The position numbers and the translations under genes are program-made. From assembly GCA_963930655.1 (NCBI GenBank), contig OZ005612.1:13459001-13523000 (forward strand): a stretch of 64,000 bases of DNA. Reading direction: 5' to 3'. A model generated the notes under the pieces. The model did not search any database. It saw only the letters and a list, made by a program, of their open reading frames with translations, and was not told where the DNA came from. The stretch is from Myrica gale (lineage: Eukaryota > Streptophyta > Magnoliopsida > Fagales > Myricaceae). Positions within the stretch are counted from its first letter, which is position 1. Every line of letters starts with the position of its first letter. Positions 45,432 to 56,921 of the stretch are shown piece after piece.

Positions 45432-46330
45432 TATAAAAATATAGGCTCCGAGTATTTGAGATTGATTTTTGAAATCCCTTCTGCTAACAATTATTTGTTT
45501 ATGTATCCTTTCACCACACTATATTTCACATGAGTCAATAGGACCAGAATCATACCACTAATTAAGTCCCTAACTCATATAATTCTTAGTTCACGATCTT
45601 TAACTCGTTTGACTATCAATTGTTTCCAAAACAATTTCACAAATAAATATATAATATATTTATATATATTTCGAAGAAATATTTTCACAAAATACCATTG
45701 GCCAATGGATTTTTTCTAGTCCAATTCATATCTAATCTTGAATATACTACCTCATCAAGAGACTGGTGGATTCCTTATTGAGCATTTATACAAACCCACT
45801 TATTATGTACAAGACTCAGTGTTATATGAATTGTTTGACCTAGAAAGATCATCACCAAATGACTTGGTCAAAGCACAAGTTCAAAACAAATAGATCCGTA
45901 TAAACCTCTCAGGTCTAAGAATACAATATACCAATTGTGTTGAATACCTTCTCAATATCAGTGATCACTTCAAGAAAGTATTCATATTTGATATAGTTTA
46001 GAGCATGTACTCTTACATTTGACCCACTCGTTTGATTAAGGTCACCACCTCAATGACGAAGTTCATCGTCCTATTAAATACAGGCACAATAAGTGTAGAC
46101 CTATTGTACATCGATATCTACCACGATCTAGAATAAAACATCAAGTGAACAAGGAATCGAAGAGTCATACTTCCCGCCTTTGATTCGTTAATCATTGGCA
46201 TGACTTTTCTACAATGTCACTCAATAATATCTATGTAACATCTTATGTCACATCATATTACCCAATAAATAAATATAAACAAATGATACCTAAATAACTA
46301 TTATTCAAACAAATGATTTTTAGAGCATTA
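45432..46330 (-). other. Copia-D 3' untranslated internal region
   Basis: This is the stretch between the end of pol and the 3' LTR on the minus strand. No gene was recognised. It is AT-rich, with TATATATTTATATATATTTC near 45645. Length about 900 bp. Confidence 0.6.
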
Positions 46331-47315
46331 TTCTTACAATCTCCCACTTTCAAGTATCTCAAACCCATGTACATCCTTTCAATGTATTTTGCGTTATAGC
46401 AGTGGAGTCATCAGTTCTAAACTTATTACAACTCTTCCAACTCATGTACCTTACCCACAACACATACAATAATTCAATATTGATAAACTATCAACAATGT
46501 CTGAATTTGTGCATCCATGAACAGTCCAAAAATACTCAATTCTAAGCACCAAGATCAGGTCTTAGTTCTTCTCAAGAAGTTTATAATATCCTTCACCGCA
46601 GTCTAGAATTTAAGGCCTTTGTTAAAGCAATATCTATTCATCAAACTGACTACTTGATTAATATCTGGCTTTATCTCTCTCTACTTGGAGAGATCAAATT
46701 GTACCTAAAGTATAGAACCCATCCTTGACATCCTGCAAACCATCCCTTGCCAGTATTCATCAACATAGTCCCAAAGACCTCTTTTCTCGGTTACCAATAA
46801 CTTGGTTCCAAGAATATGAAACACTTCCAAAGGTCTTCTTTGCCTGATGACATCACCTGGATGTCAATCCAATTAAGTAGTAGAATCTTAACATAAAGAA
46901 TCAGGAACAATATTAAACTCTCACTGACTTCTTATCAATACAAGGCTTATCCATGTTTTGTGAAAAATCAAACGATTTGATTATCTCATCAAACTATTTT
47001 TCCAGCTAATGCTTATGAGTTCTAAACTCTTTAGACTCATCAGTATCTTCAATATTGTGACTTTTTCTATTGATCTTATCTGCCCTTTCTATTGGCTCAA
47101 CTCACAGTTTTATCAAAAACTCTCACGCTAGCCTCTACTTAGGTCGCACTCTTTTAAAAATAAATATTCATACTGACAATTACCAATTGTTCACTTAACA
47201 TTTATCAAATAATACCTAGTTAACCTTTTTGGATAAAATCCCAAAAGAATACAGGTAATAATTATATGCTTATCTCCCATTGAACAATATCATATAAAGT
47301 TTAGTTTCACATTTT
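46331..47315 (-). pseudogene. Copia-D pol remnants: end of integrase, RT and RNase H
   Basis: On the minus strand, 47300-47150 holds CIFLGFYPKRLTRYYL, a trace of the integrase C-terminal CxFxGYP motif. Near 46980 is FDFSQNMDKPCIDKKSVR, the RT block before the YVDD box. LIGLTSR-type scraps and the LGTKLLVTE..RSLG region follow near 46800. RNase H scraps (VVISLELMTPLL, then VHGFEILESGRL at 46395-46335) mark the end of pol. Every block has stops. The order is normal for copia. Confidence 0.7.
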
Positions 47316-47401
47316 TGTAACATCATTGTTTTTATATAAGTAACCAATATTATTAGAAAAAGTGAAAACAATACTAAAAACTATACCGAAAACGCTTACT
47401 C

Positions 47402-48420
47402 CTAAGAAACGACAAAACTACGGATATCCTCAAAATCAACAAAAAGACAACCAAGCACTGCAGGAGGCCAACTTAATAGAGAACTCGACTCCATACGCCT
47501 CGTAGGACTGGGTAGATGGGCCAATCCCATCTGAGATGCCAATAAGCCCACGACACAAGTCGCTATGGCCCATCGCTTACTGCCCAATACCTAGGTCCAC
47601 GCCAATACCACCCGACCCACCTAAAACATCCAAAGCTGGCTTTATTTGCTTAGCATCAAAAGCAGGCCTATGGGCCGCCAGTTTATACCCACATACCGTG
47701 CAATTTAATTCCAACATGGGCTCAGGCCTTGGAGCCTCATACCTTTCAATTTTGGACCAGCCCAATAACACTATCCATCTCAGATTTGAGCTTCATTAAA
47801 TGATCCCTCAGTATCCCTCTTACTCTAGCCGTCAACCCAAATGTCCTAAGTGAATTATTATCCAAAATCACCAAATTTTTGACGTGGCATGCATGCAGCT
47901 CCACAAGCACACCAACCATCAACTTTTGAATTTTGTTGCCCACGATGCTGAGCATCGTGACGAACACTCTTCCCTACTCCCATCTTCCCCTGTGTCCCCG
48001 ATCTCACCATTTTTGTTCGTCGAATCTCGCCAATGACCTTAATCAGTTCCTCAAAGATCACAACAAAGGACCTCCACCCTTCGCTCCTATTTTCCTCCGA
48101 GATCATCACCGCCCCTTGCTGCCGTGTCTCACCAAATTCTGCAAGGGCCACATATCTGCCACTCTTATTCTCACATTTTTTAGCTAAAAACAAACACGAC
48201 GATTAATTAAACTTCTCCGAGAAATCTCTAGACTCCTTGCCCTCCACAAGCTTTCCAAACAGGTTTGTCAACCAAACCACCCCATATTTGCCAAAACGGA
48301 TCGAACACTGCGATTGCCTATGCCACTCCATTAAAGTCAACAAACCATACGAACTCATAAAAAAGTGAAAAGTCTTGGCCTCAATCACTAAACTCCGAAA
48401 AAATGTCATTAACACCACAA
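47402..48420 (-). pseudogene. LINE ORF1-like (DUF4283-type) remnant
   Basis: Minus-strand frames 48418-48203 and 48193-47858 read VIEAKTFHFFMSSYG, CSIRFGKYGVVWLTNLFG and NKSGRYVALAEFGETRQQGA, then EGWRSFVVIFEELIKVIG. This is the pattern of the Gag-like ORF1 of plant L1 elements (I-R-F-G ... G-R-x-V ... G-W ... F). A weak continuation lies at 47771-47402. It binds element RNA in active LINEs. Breaks at about 48200 and 47860 kill this copy. Confidence 0.6.
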
Positions 48421-48586
48421 TAGAAGAAACAAATCACACCCACGGAGCATCGATGACTAAAAAGACAGAAGAGATTAACGAAAACAATAGTTAGTCATTT
48501 TGGTAAAAAATTGAAAATAGGAGACGAGAGAGAAGAGAGTGCCATAGTGTTGCCATTGGTAGCTCGCAACTCACAATTATTCTTGG

Positions 48587-48999
48587 CTAATATTCTAGAA
48601 ACAGACCACTCCTAGTGGAGATAAAGGAAATTTGATTATACATGACAAACAGAGGCTGCAGTATGCCCACTACCTTCCAGGAATCATTCTCCATATAGTC
48701 TTGGTACTCGGATTCGAGAACCTCCGATTCAAACTCCATAACACTCCCTCCACCATGGCGGGCATCACCCAAGGAAAATTCAAAATGCCGAGCACATGGT
48801 TCCATACCCCCCGCTCAAAATGAAAATGGAGGAGCACGTGATCAACCGACTCTCCATCACTACAACATAGAAAACACCAATCAACAATGTAGATGCCTTT
48901 TCTTTGAAGATTATCCATATTAAGAATTTCCCCGTGCATAACCTCCCACACGAAGAAAGAAATCCTCAAAGGCACTTCAACTTCCAAACCCCTTTCCAA
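48587..48999 (-). pseudogene. LINE ORF2 zinc-binding domain (zf-RVT)
   Basis: The minus strand reads PLRISFFVWEVMHGEI, NMDNLQRKGIYIVDWCFLC and ESVDHVLLHFHFERGVW. The typical zf-RVT order W..., DNL-x-R-R-G, C-x-L-C, E-S-x-D-H is complete. The last frame part near 48690 (WRMIPGRW) resembles the end of ORF2. It belongs with the RT piece at 49501-49883. Confidence 0.85.
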
Positions 49000-49500
49000 G
49001 GAAAAGACAAACTAGACCGACTAGCAGCAAGCTTATATATAGAATTAAACGAAAACAAACCATCTTTTGAACCTGTCCAGGTCATCTTATCCTCCTCCCT
49101 CTCTTAAGCATCGGCCCATACAACAAGGAGAAGAACGCCGAGAAATCCTCCAACTCTCAATCATTTGCAGCTCTAATAAAGGAAACATCCCCTACTACAA
49201 GACCATCATTTCCCACCATGCAATCCACCACCGTTGCCTCCTTATAACATGTCAAAGAGAAAAATACCGGGAAAGCCAAAGAAAGAGGTTTATCACCACA
49301 CCAAACATCCTGCCAAAAGCTAACCCTAACACCACACCCCACCAAAAACCTCATATGCTTACTAAAGACATCTCACCCTTTTACTAATAAATTTTCAAAG
49401 ACTAACTCCATAGGACCCCCGAATAGAACGAGATCTGCAATCACCCTCATAACTCCCATATTTTACAGCAATAATAAGCCTCCAAAGCCTGAACCTCTCA

Positions 49501-49900
49501 TTAGCAAAACGCCACAAACCAATTACTCAAAAGAGCTCTATTAAACAATGAAATCCTCCGTAAACCCAAACCCCCAATATTAAGAGAAGAACAAACCAAC
49601 TCCCACTTCTCAAGATGTAATTTATGCACATTTTCATCGCTACCCCAAAGGAAATCTCTTTGAATGATCTCCAACCTACTAGCAACCACAATCGAGATAG
49701 GGAACAAAGATAGAAAATATGTGAGAAGGCTCGAAAAAGTGGATTTGATGAGAGTAAGCCTACCGCCCTTAGAAAGATACATCCTCTTCCAACCAGCCAA
49801 CCTCCTCTCCACCCTCTCAATAATCTCAGCTCAATTATGAACACACTTAAAACTAGCCCCCAATGGAAAGCCCAAAGTAGCAAAAAGTTTCAATAAATCA
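49501..49900 (-). pseudogene. LINE ORF2 reverse transcriptase, C-terminal part
   Basis: The minus strand reads LFATLGFPLGASFKCVHN, then (in the next frame) [50 protein letters not shown] and [19 protein letters not shown]. This is the thumb/C-terminal part of plant L1 RT. The element is cut off near 49918 upstream, so the palm with its catalytic Asp residues is missing. Frames change near 49830. Confidence 0.9.
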
Positions 49901-49920
49901 AATTCATACCCAGCTCAATA

Positions 49921-49962
49921 ATTCCCTTGTTACATCATTTTGTCGTGATGTAACAAGGGAAT
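49921..49962. other. Perfect 17 bp hairpin at the LINE/Copia-D junction
   Basis: ATTCCCTTGTTACATCA at 49921-49937 is followed, after an 8-base loop, by its exact reverse complement at 49946-49962. The right copy of the LINE target duplication lies inside the left arm. It cannot be explained by the copia protein frame alone. Confidence 0.85.
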
Positions 49963-52449
49963 TTTCTATGATGAGTTCAAAACTTATCTAATTATCTGAG
50001 TATCTTGATACTCACTTCTAGTTGGTTTTTCCACTTTATTCTATAATTTCTTGAACTTTTCAAAAAATTCAGACTTATTATTCATCAGGTACATTTAACC
50101 GTACCTGGATTAATACCCATCACTAAATGTGATAAAATTGGAAAAATCATCCTCTGGTTATGTGGTTAAAAATCATCACATACATCAGTTGTGCACCAAC
50201 TCTAACAATCATGTAGATCTAACTCCTATTACCTTAAAATAATTTCTCAATCATCATTGGATCATATTCAGAGTTCATAATTTTTTAAAAACATTTAATA
50301 CGACTATCAACAATAGAGTCAGAAGCAATAAACACTTTTAATTTAAAAAATGAACTTGAAATCAAATTTCAAGAAATTTCTAGAACATATAAAGATAGTC
50401 TTCAGAAAAACAAAGCTTTTCCTTTTTGTAAACTCAAAAAAATAATTCCATATGGAAGTCACTGCAACAATTGCAGTCATCTCCATATTCTACACAATTT
50501 CTCGTTTCACCTAGATATCTGGGTTTCCTTAAACCCATACCAACAATTTAATGGACAATACATTAAATTTGACCTTAATGATAAGCATACCTTTAGTAAG
50601 ATTCCTTTTTCAATATAAAACTTGGCCTTAGTCCATAATCATCACATGGTATAAGTATCACGTAATAAATCAGCAAAAATAAAGAAATCAATTCACATGT
50701 ATATACAAATATAAATCCACTAGTTTTGGGTTTTCGAATAACTAATGGTACCTCGCACTATGACACATCAATCAAATAAAATCCTTGAATATAACAATTA
50801 TATTCTGTGTCACTAGTAGGTATCAAGAACTTTTACCTTGTGTGCACATGATCCTATTTTAGTAACCATGGGCACATACTAATGCATGTAATTATTCATA
50901 ATACTTAATATTCCTCTTGGCCACCAAACAAACACAATATTCACTATTTTAACGTACTCATTTATTTGGTTAAGGGCAACTATCGTCTAAATGAGATGTA
51001 ATTTTGAAATGGGTCAACACTGCTATTTTAGACAACACCCTCACTTCTCATACCTCCTTACGTATCTTCCAAAGAAATAAACGAGACAAAATATAAAATT
51101 AAGAAATTGGAATTCCCTATTTCAGTTTCATCCAACACTCAATAAAATAGAATTCCCGTTTACGACCAATGGGGTGGCCTTGGGATTAGTTTCTTATAAA
51201 TAATCCATTTAACAAGAGCATTTGAAAATTTTAGAAAAACTAAATTATTATTTTTTGGTGAACCCTAGTCAAACTGGGTTGGTCAAAGGATCTACCAGGT
51301 CAAACCGAGTTGATCGATTAACCCATCAGTCTGGTTGTGGCCCATTGTTTGGGTCAAACCCGGACCGAATCCCTTGGTTCATGGACCCGGGTCTAACCAA
51401 GTCCATTACCCACACGAGCTGCCCATGGAATGGATCAAATCCTTCCATCGGTTGGGCCAAATGGCCCATCCCGTGTCCCTTCCCATTTTCTGTTTTTCCT
51501 AATTTTATTACCAAACTGGGCCTCTCCATATAAAACTGGGCTATCCTTTTTATAAATAAAACTAGGCGGCCCAAACAGTTTAAATCAGCATCCCAAAAGC
51601 TTTTATTTTAAAAACAACCTAGTAGAATTAAATAGAACAGCCCAATCCCATTTGATAACAAAAGAAAACAGGCCCATAACTTTTAGAAAAAACAGCCCAC
51701 GTTTTAAATTACAACCCTTTAATAAATAAGCCCAAAACAGTTCAAAAACTAAAATTGAAAAAACAACCAATCTATTGGGCCGGGTGGGGCAAAAATGCCC
51801 TACCTGTTTGGCCCAAATGGCTGACCTAGGGTATCTTATGCCCTGCTGGCCGCCTGCCGCCTCTATTGGCCACATCCGGCCAGATCCTGGCCGGACGTTA
51901 GTCTTGCTGGTCACCTGCAATCACTGGGTTGTCGTCCGATGCGCTGGTGGCCGTCGGCCGACCAGTTGGTTTCCCTTTGGTATCCACGACCATCAAGGTC
52001 GGGACACCACGGCCTAGCTACTGTAGGAGTTGCGCCAGTCACTCCTGGCGTACTCCGGCCACCAGCTCCGGCCGGTGGACCACAGTACAATACAGTGGTT
52101 TTCTATTTCTTGGAGAGAGAAAATTTTCTCAGCCATGAGAAAAGCCAATTTCAACCATTGAAATTCATATTAATCCAATTCAAAAATAATAACCTGAGAT
52201 CTCATCTCGTTTTTCTACAAATCTCCAAGAACAATGCTCTTCACGTGGTTTCGATAAAAGGGGCAACAACAAGACAATTTTGTTCAAAGCAATTTGAAAT
52301 AAACTTTCTTCCCACAGTTTATAAAAAACACGGAGAGCAAAGAACTTATTTTCAAAACTATTTTTCCAAATAAATCTGAAACTGAATTCCTTGAATATAT
52401 TCAAACGAATTGTGATATCAAAAATTCAAGAGAGTAATGTTCAACACAC
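49963..52449 (-). pseudogene. Copia-D integrase remnant and upstream gag-pol region
   Basis: The minus strand near 50130-49985 reads YLINNKSEFFEKFKKL, then VEKPTRSEYQDTQ, a decayed copia integrase core of the type D-x-x-x-x-KSE-FF-E-x-FK. Upstream (50200-52449) stops are so frequent that gag and protease cannot be read. 51600-51930 and 51222-51540 have GC-richer DNA with GGCCCA and TGGGCC words that look unlike copia and may be another insertion. No boundaries were found. Confidence 0.5.
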
Positions 52450-52452
52450 CTT

Positions 52453-52464
52453 GCTCTGATACCA
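52453..52464 (-). other. Copia-D primer-binding site
   Basis: The minus strand reads TGGTATCAGAGC, complementary to initiator tRNA-Met, one base from the LTR start at 52466. Confidence 0.9.
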
Positions 52465-52465
52465 C

Positions 52466-52861
52466 TGAAAGTTTGCCTGCAGAAAATTATACTTACTTGA
52501 TTGATCTGACAAATGATCTTGAACTTTGTCTGTCATTGAATCTCCAATATTCGAATAATCTTTAGGTCTTGTTGATCTCACACCTTGAATCTTTGATTTC
52601 ACAACTAAGTAGCCCAAATGTACTACCTTCTTCCTTTTCATGCCTCACAGTCATCACATGATTTTTTAAAGTCATAATGGCCAACTATCTAGAAAATCTT
52701 ATAGTCTTTTTCTGAACCCTAGCTGTGATATAGAGTGAGATCGTTAGAGATCTCAGATCTCAGCCTTAGGATCACATGGAAAACTCTTTTTCCATTAACT
52801 TCCTTATATTATTATATTATGAATTTTAGGTTTCTACTAATTGTGATTATGTCCATTAACA
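52466..52861 (-). repeat. Copia-D right LTR (5' LTR)
   Basis: It starts TGAAAGTTTGCCTGC on the plus strand and ends GTCCATTAACA. It is 396 bp and matches the split left LTR, with about one difference in every 10-15 bases by eye. Confidence 0.9.
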
Positions 52862-52879
52862 CACCACAATTTACCCCCT

Positions 52880-53174
52880 AGATATTGATACCTACTAGTG
52901 ACACAAAATATATTTGTTATATTCGGGTATTTGATTTGATTGATGTGTCATAGTGAGATGTACCATTAGTTATTCGAAAACCCGAAACTAGTGGATTTAT
53001 TTATATATATGTGAATTGATTTCTATATTTTTTTTTGCATATTTAATATGCGATACTTATACCCTGTGATGATTATGGTCTAAGGCCAAGTTTTATGTTG
53101 AAAAAATAATGTTATTGAAGGTATGCTTATCATTGAAGCCAAATTTAATGTATTGTCCATTAAATTGTTGGTAT
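52880..53174 (+). repeat. Inverted copy of Copia-D internal sequence outside its right LTR
   Basis: TTGATACCTACTAGTGACAC through to AATGTATTGTCCATTAAATT and GGTATG is the reverse complement of about 50540-50836, including GGATTTATTTATATATATG against CATGTATATACAAATATAAATCC. It sits directly beyond the LTR, in the place where unrelated flank is expected. Confidence 0.8.
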
Positions 53175-53293
53175 GTCTATTAGGCAACATGTAAAAAAGG
53201 CAACGCAACCTTCAGGATGACATATTATAGACTTTAGTACTACTACTGTTATGTTCCTCTAATTGCTTCGTCTGCCGGATATTCTTTTTATCA

Positions 53294-53345
53294 ATGCTCA
53301 GTCACTTCTAATTCGAGGAAAAAGGAAAATTCAACCGCTAGAGTG
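53294..53345 (+). pseudogene. Ascorbate-oxidase-like pseudogene, next exon remnant
   Basis: After a plausible acceptor (TTTATCAATGCTCAG) the frame reads SLLIRGKRK, and with a one-base shift KFN. This matches the SLLI-x-G-x-G-x-F-N block that follows the GEPQ junction in ascorbate oxidases. It would continue the gene cut at 40965 by Copia-D and its neighbours. The segment is short, so support is moderate. Confidence 0.5.
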
Positions 53346-53379
53346 TACCTTCTTCAATCGGGGGTCTGTAATGTATCAT

Positions 53380-53638
53380 AGCATGTTTACTCTGTAGCAG
53401 AGAAGAATGAGACACATAGGTTAGCTGCTAGAGACTTAGGTTGATGAATGTGGTCTTGATTGCAGTTTACAGATGTTACGTAAGTTGTCATAGGCTCATC
53501 GGCGCTCCGCATACTGGTAGAGAGAGACGAAGTTACAATGAAGAGTACACCAAGATGAACCCAATCATAAGGACAAGGATTAACTAAAACAATGACTAAG
53601 TAGAAGTTGAGAAGCTTGGGAAGAGCTGGGTATGCCAA
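53380..53638 (-). repeat. Repeat R1, second copy, part 1 (inverted)
   Basis: The minus strand reads GCATACCCAGCTCTTCCCAAG and continues with GTGTACTCTTCATTGTAAC, matching 33795-33960. It encodes MAYPALPKLLNFY on that strand. The repeat is cut at 53638 by the C2 solo LTR and resumes at 56922. Confidence 0.65.
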
Positions 53639-53724
53639 TGTTAGGGTATTTTCGTATTGGCATTATTCCGTGTCAAAATATGTCTTGTTTGAGTGTAAGT
53701 TTGGTTCCATGTTCAAGAGTTAGA

Positions 53725-56008
53725 TGTCACGGTCCAAACCTCAAAGGCTAGAGGGTGACTAACTTGCAAAAAAATAATTAGACTTTTGATTTAAAACATA
53801 TCTAATAATAAATGCGGAATAAATTTTATATAAAAATTTCAATAAATCTCTCTTAATAAAACTTAAAAAGAAACTCTTTCAGACACAAAGACAAATCTAA
53901 ACATGATTTGACTCATACTAGAGTCAAACATTTATTCTCATAATCACTCAGCTACCCGCCCACATGCCATCTAATCCTGACTATCGACACGCTCCTGATC
54001 AACATCTGAAAATAAGGAAAACAATAGGGGGTGAGTTCGACAACTCTGTAAGCAAAATCATTATGCAAGTGTATATCCCATGAGCCACACTATAACAGTA
54101 AGAGATAGAATATTTAAAATCTTTCTAAACTGTTAAAAGTTATTTTTGACAATTTCAATAAAACATATATATCAATAAAACAGTTTTATCTATATAACAT
54201 AATACTATAGAAAATTAGTTTTATCTATGTAAGAAAATCCCTTTAGCAATAACTATGGGTCACGTTTACACCCGTGACAGGGTTGTGCAGTTGTTACCTA
54301 GTTTGGGGATCAGCCAAACTAAGTCAATACTATGGGTAGAATCTTCCTTACTAAGGCTTGGCCATGTCCAAGTGTGCACTCGGTAAGAATCTACAAAAAA
54401 AGTCACTCCGTTTCTAGAATGGGTGCACTCAATGGGTTGCAATTGGTACCAATGCGCTGTCTCTGTAACTCTGTAACTCTGGGCCTCAGGGTTTGAAAAT
54501 ACATAACATATCATTAAATAAACTTCATTTTGAACTTTGCATCTTTCTCCTCTTTTCATGAAATACATGCATAAATCTTGAATAACAATTAATACCAAAA
54601 CCTTTGATTTCAATCAATGAAAACATCATGAAATATCACGCACAAAAAGCTTTGTTTTAAATATTGAAAACATCATGAAATATCATTGGACATAAAAATA
54701 TGTTCATATTTACACATTTCATGTTATAACCTTTGACAATTTAATCATAAAGTAATGCACAAAAAACTCCGAGCGTTTTCATTAAAACATGCAATTTCTC
54801 AAATATCACCTCGGTCTTTTAGGAAAATCTAGCAAAATAACCCCGCTTACCTGGATCTTCAAGCAAATAAGCCTCTGACTTAGCACCTATCAATACAAAA
54901 TTTAACGTATTATAATACGCTCAAACGGAAACACAAATGAAACTCTAAATCTGTGACAGGATTAATCCAAAATTCACTGGTTAGATTCTAAAATATATCC
55001 TACCTATCTCGGATTTCCCTAAAATCCCCCAATTAAACTATGTTCTTCCCTAGGATGTTAAATAAACTCCTGTAAAATTTCATATCCAAATTAATTGTAC
55101 AACTCATCCAATAAAATCTACATTTACCTCTGTTCACGGAGTCAAACTATACCCTGAATAATTATGTACTCATCAATTCCAAAATTCATAAAGATCTATT
55201 AAAATATCCACAAATCGCGAAATTTATACCAAAGATTGATATATGGGTTATACAAATACTCATAAAATTTCATGCCGAAATTCGAATCCTAGCTATGTCA
55301 TACGGTTCAAAATTCAAATCTGTATCAATGAATCTTTCTCAGCAATTCCGATTTCTCTAAGCCTAAATTCCGGATTTTAAAAACCATACTAATACAACTC
55401 TAAAAATTCCGAAACTTTAACTCTTTCCTCCGGTAGATGTCTAGTACGCAATATCTGAAAATCATAATTTTTCAATGTCTAAAGTCGGCTATAAAAATAT
55501 AATTCGATCTACTACTCAGATCAAGAACCTAATTTTTCCTTAAACAAATCTTGAACCAAAATTTCAATTACTCCAAGAACCCCATTAAAACTATTTCGAA
55601 AATCTTGATAATTAGGGATAGATCTAGACAACCTATGGTTTGATCTCTCATAAAAATAATACAAATATAATATCAAGAAATTCGAAATACCTGAAGTTGC
55701 TTCAAGAAATTTCGTCTAGATTGTTGAAAGCAAGAAAACCCTTCTTTTTCCTCTTGTTAGTGTAAAATCAAGGTGTGTAAAAATTAAAACTAATGTGTAA
55801 ATCTATATATAGACTCACACTAGTAATAGAGTCCCTTTTGAACTCTAAAACTTTTATTTTAAAATAATCATAAAATCTTTCAAATTTTAAAAAGGTAATT
55901 CAACTATTTTAAATGAATTAAACTCAAATTTCAAATTTAAAGAAGACATTTCAAATATCAAATAACAAATTCAAATAAATTTTAAAAATAGAAGTCTTGG
56001 GTGTTACA
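53725..56008 (-). mobile_element. Ty3/gypsy solo LTR, 2284 bp
   Basis: On the minus strand it starts TGTAACACCCAAGACTTC and ends GGACCGTGACA. TTAGA flanks both sides (53720-53724 and 56009-56013). The TTACAGAGTTGTCGAACTCACC block (minus strand, near 54040) and the CACGGTCC end resemble Tekay-type LTRs. It contains no gene; the minus-strand frame 54266-54613 is not conserved in pattern. Confidence 0.9.
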
Positions 56009-56029
56009 TTAGAAGTGGTCTGTTTAATG

Positions 56030-56255
56030 TGTCATCACGTTCAACCAGCGTTCGACACACGCTCGAGCGTCCTTGGACAATTCAGACAGACTCATCACGC
56101 TCGACTAGTGCTCGAGCGCCCTTGGAGAATTTTATATAGACTCATCACGTTCAACAACCGCTCGACAACAGCTCGATCGCGACTAGAAAAATTCCGACAG
56201 AAGCTTTGTGTTAGACGAGCGCTCGACCGACGCTCGAGCGGACTCCGGCGAATTT
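56030..56255. repeat. Array of the palindrome CGCTCGAGCG in the C2 LTR
   Basis: About four imperfect units of 50-60 bp start TCATCACGTTCAAC or a variant and contain CGCTCGAGCG, TGCTCGAGCG, AGCTCGATCG and CGCTCGAGCG. Each ends with an (AATT).CAGACAGA-like block. The core GCTCGAGC is self-complementary and contains a CpG. Confidence 0.75.
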
Positions 56256-56921
56256 CAGAAAATGCTGAATTTTTGGAGTTTCCTTTTGAAGACCGGTGAA
56301 ACCCTACTATTAGCAAGGCTGGCCATCCTAAACATGTTAGAGGAGTTTATTGAGTGTTTTGGGTGCCTCCTTCCTTGTAAAAAGAGTTGAGAGAATTTGT
56401 GCTTCAAGTTGGTTGATTTCTTCCTCATTCTTCAATCATATTGTATTGGTTCCTTCATGGTGGTGAAGGAATGCTGATTAACAAGGTTGTTCCTAGAGAT
56501 CTATAAGAAGAACCTCAAGGCCTTGAGGTGAATGCCGCTTGGAGCGGGTCTGAGCGAGGTTTCTTAGATTATTACATCAGGGGTGTCAGAGTCAAGCAAC
56601 TGGGGTTGCCAGTGTCTGAATCACTGTTGTAAGTTTTTCTTCTTAGTGGATTTCGGGTGGCTGCTAGTCCGGAGTGATTTTTCCTTTGAATGGTATTTCA
56701 AAGGTTTTCCACTTCGTCATTAAATCTCTTGTCTCCTTGTGTGTTTGTTTGATCTTTTTACAAGTTGATTTACTGTTTTGATGATTGTGTTGATTTGATT
56801 GTTTTATCTAGGCTGATCTATATTAAAACTTGTTTTTAATATTGATATTGTTTAAGTAAATTTTATATTTCACCTATTCACCCCCCTCTAGGTGAAGTTA
56901 GGGTCTAAACTTTGTTTTTCA

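Larger units (their letters stand above)
47328..49927 (-). mobile_element. L1-type LINE block, rearranged, inside Copia-D integrase
   Basis: LINE pieces lie between near-identical flanks TGTAACATCATT (47316-47327) and TGTTACATCATT (49928-49939), a 12 bp target duplication with one mismatch. Plus-strand TGTTTTTATA at the left edge is a poor poly(A) tail on the minus strand. The RT and zinc-binding end of ORF2 (49900-48590) precedes an ORF1-like segment (48420-47400) on the same strand. That is the reverse of the normal gene order, so the block is a chimera or two joined copies. Confidence 0.7.
40966..52861 (-). mobile_element. Copia-D: minus-strand Ty1/copia element with nested Tekay LTR and LINE
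   Basis: The right LTR is 52466-52861. The left LTR is 40966-45431 with a 4065 bp insert plus 5 bp target copy; without the insert both LTRs are 396 bp. The primer site TGGTATCAGAGC (minus strand, 52453-52464) adjoins the right LTR. Pol remnants lie on the minus strand (integrase near 50000, RT to RNase H at 46331-47315), interrupted by a LINE block at 47328-49927. Pol phrases (HGYTNS-like, and ..ESGRL at the end) fit the Tork/Angela side of copia, as a tentative assignment. The outer flanks are not matching 5-mers. Confidence 0.85.
53639..56921 (+). mobile_element. copia solo LTR, family C2, split by a gypsy solo LTR
   Basis: It starts TGTTAGGGTATTTTCG and ends CTTTGTTTTTCA, flanked by GCCAA (53634-53638) and GCCAC (56922-56926). 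The empty site GGGTATGCCACGAATGGCC survives in inverted form at 33785. Without the gypsy insert it is 994 bp, and it matches the minus-strand LTR at 898-1769. It ends with the copia CACCCCCCTCTAGG block. Confidence 0.85.
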
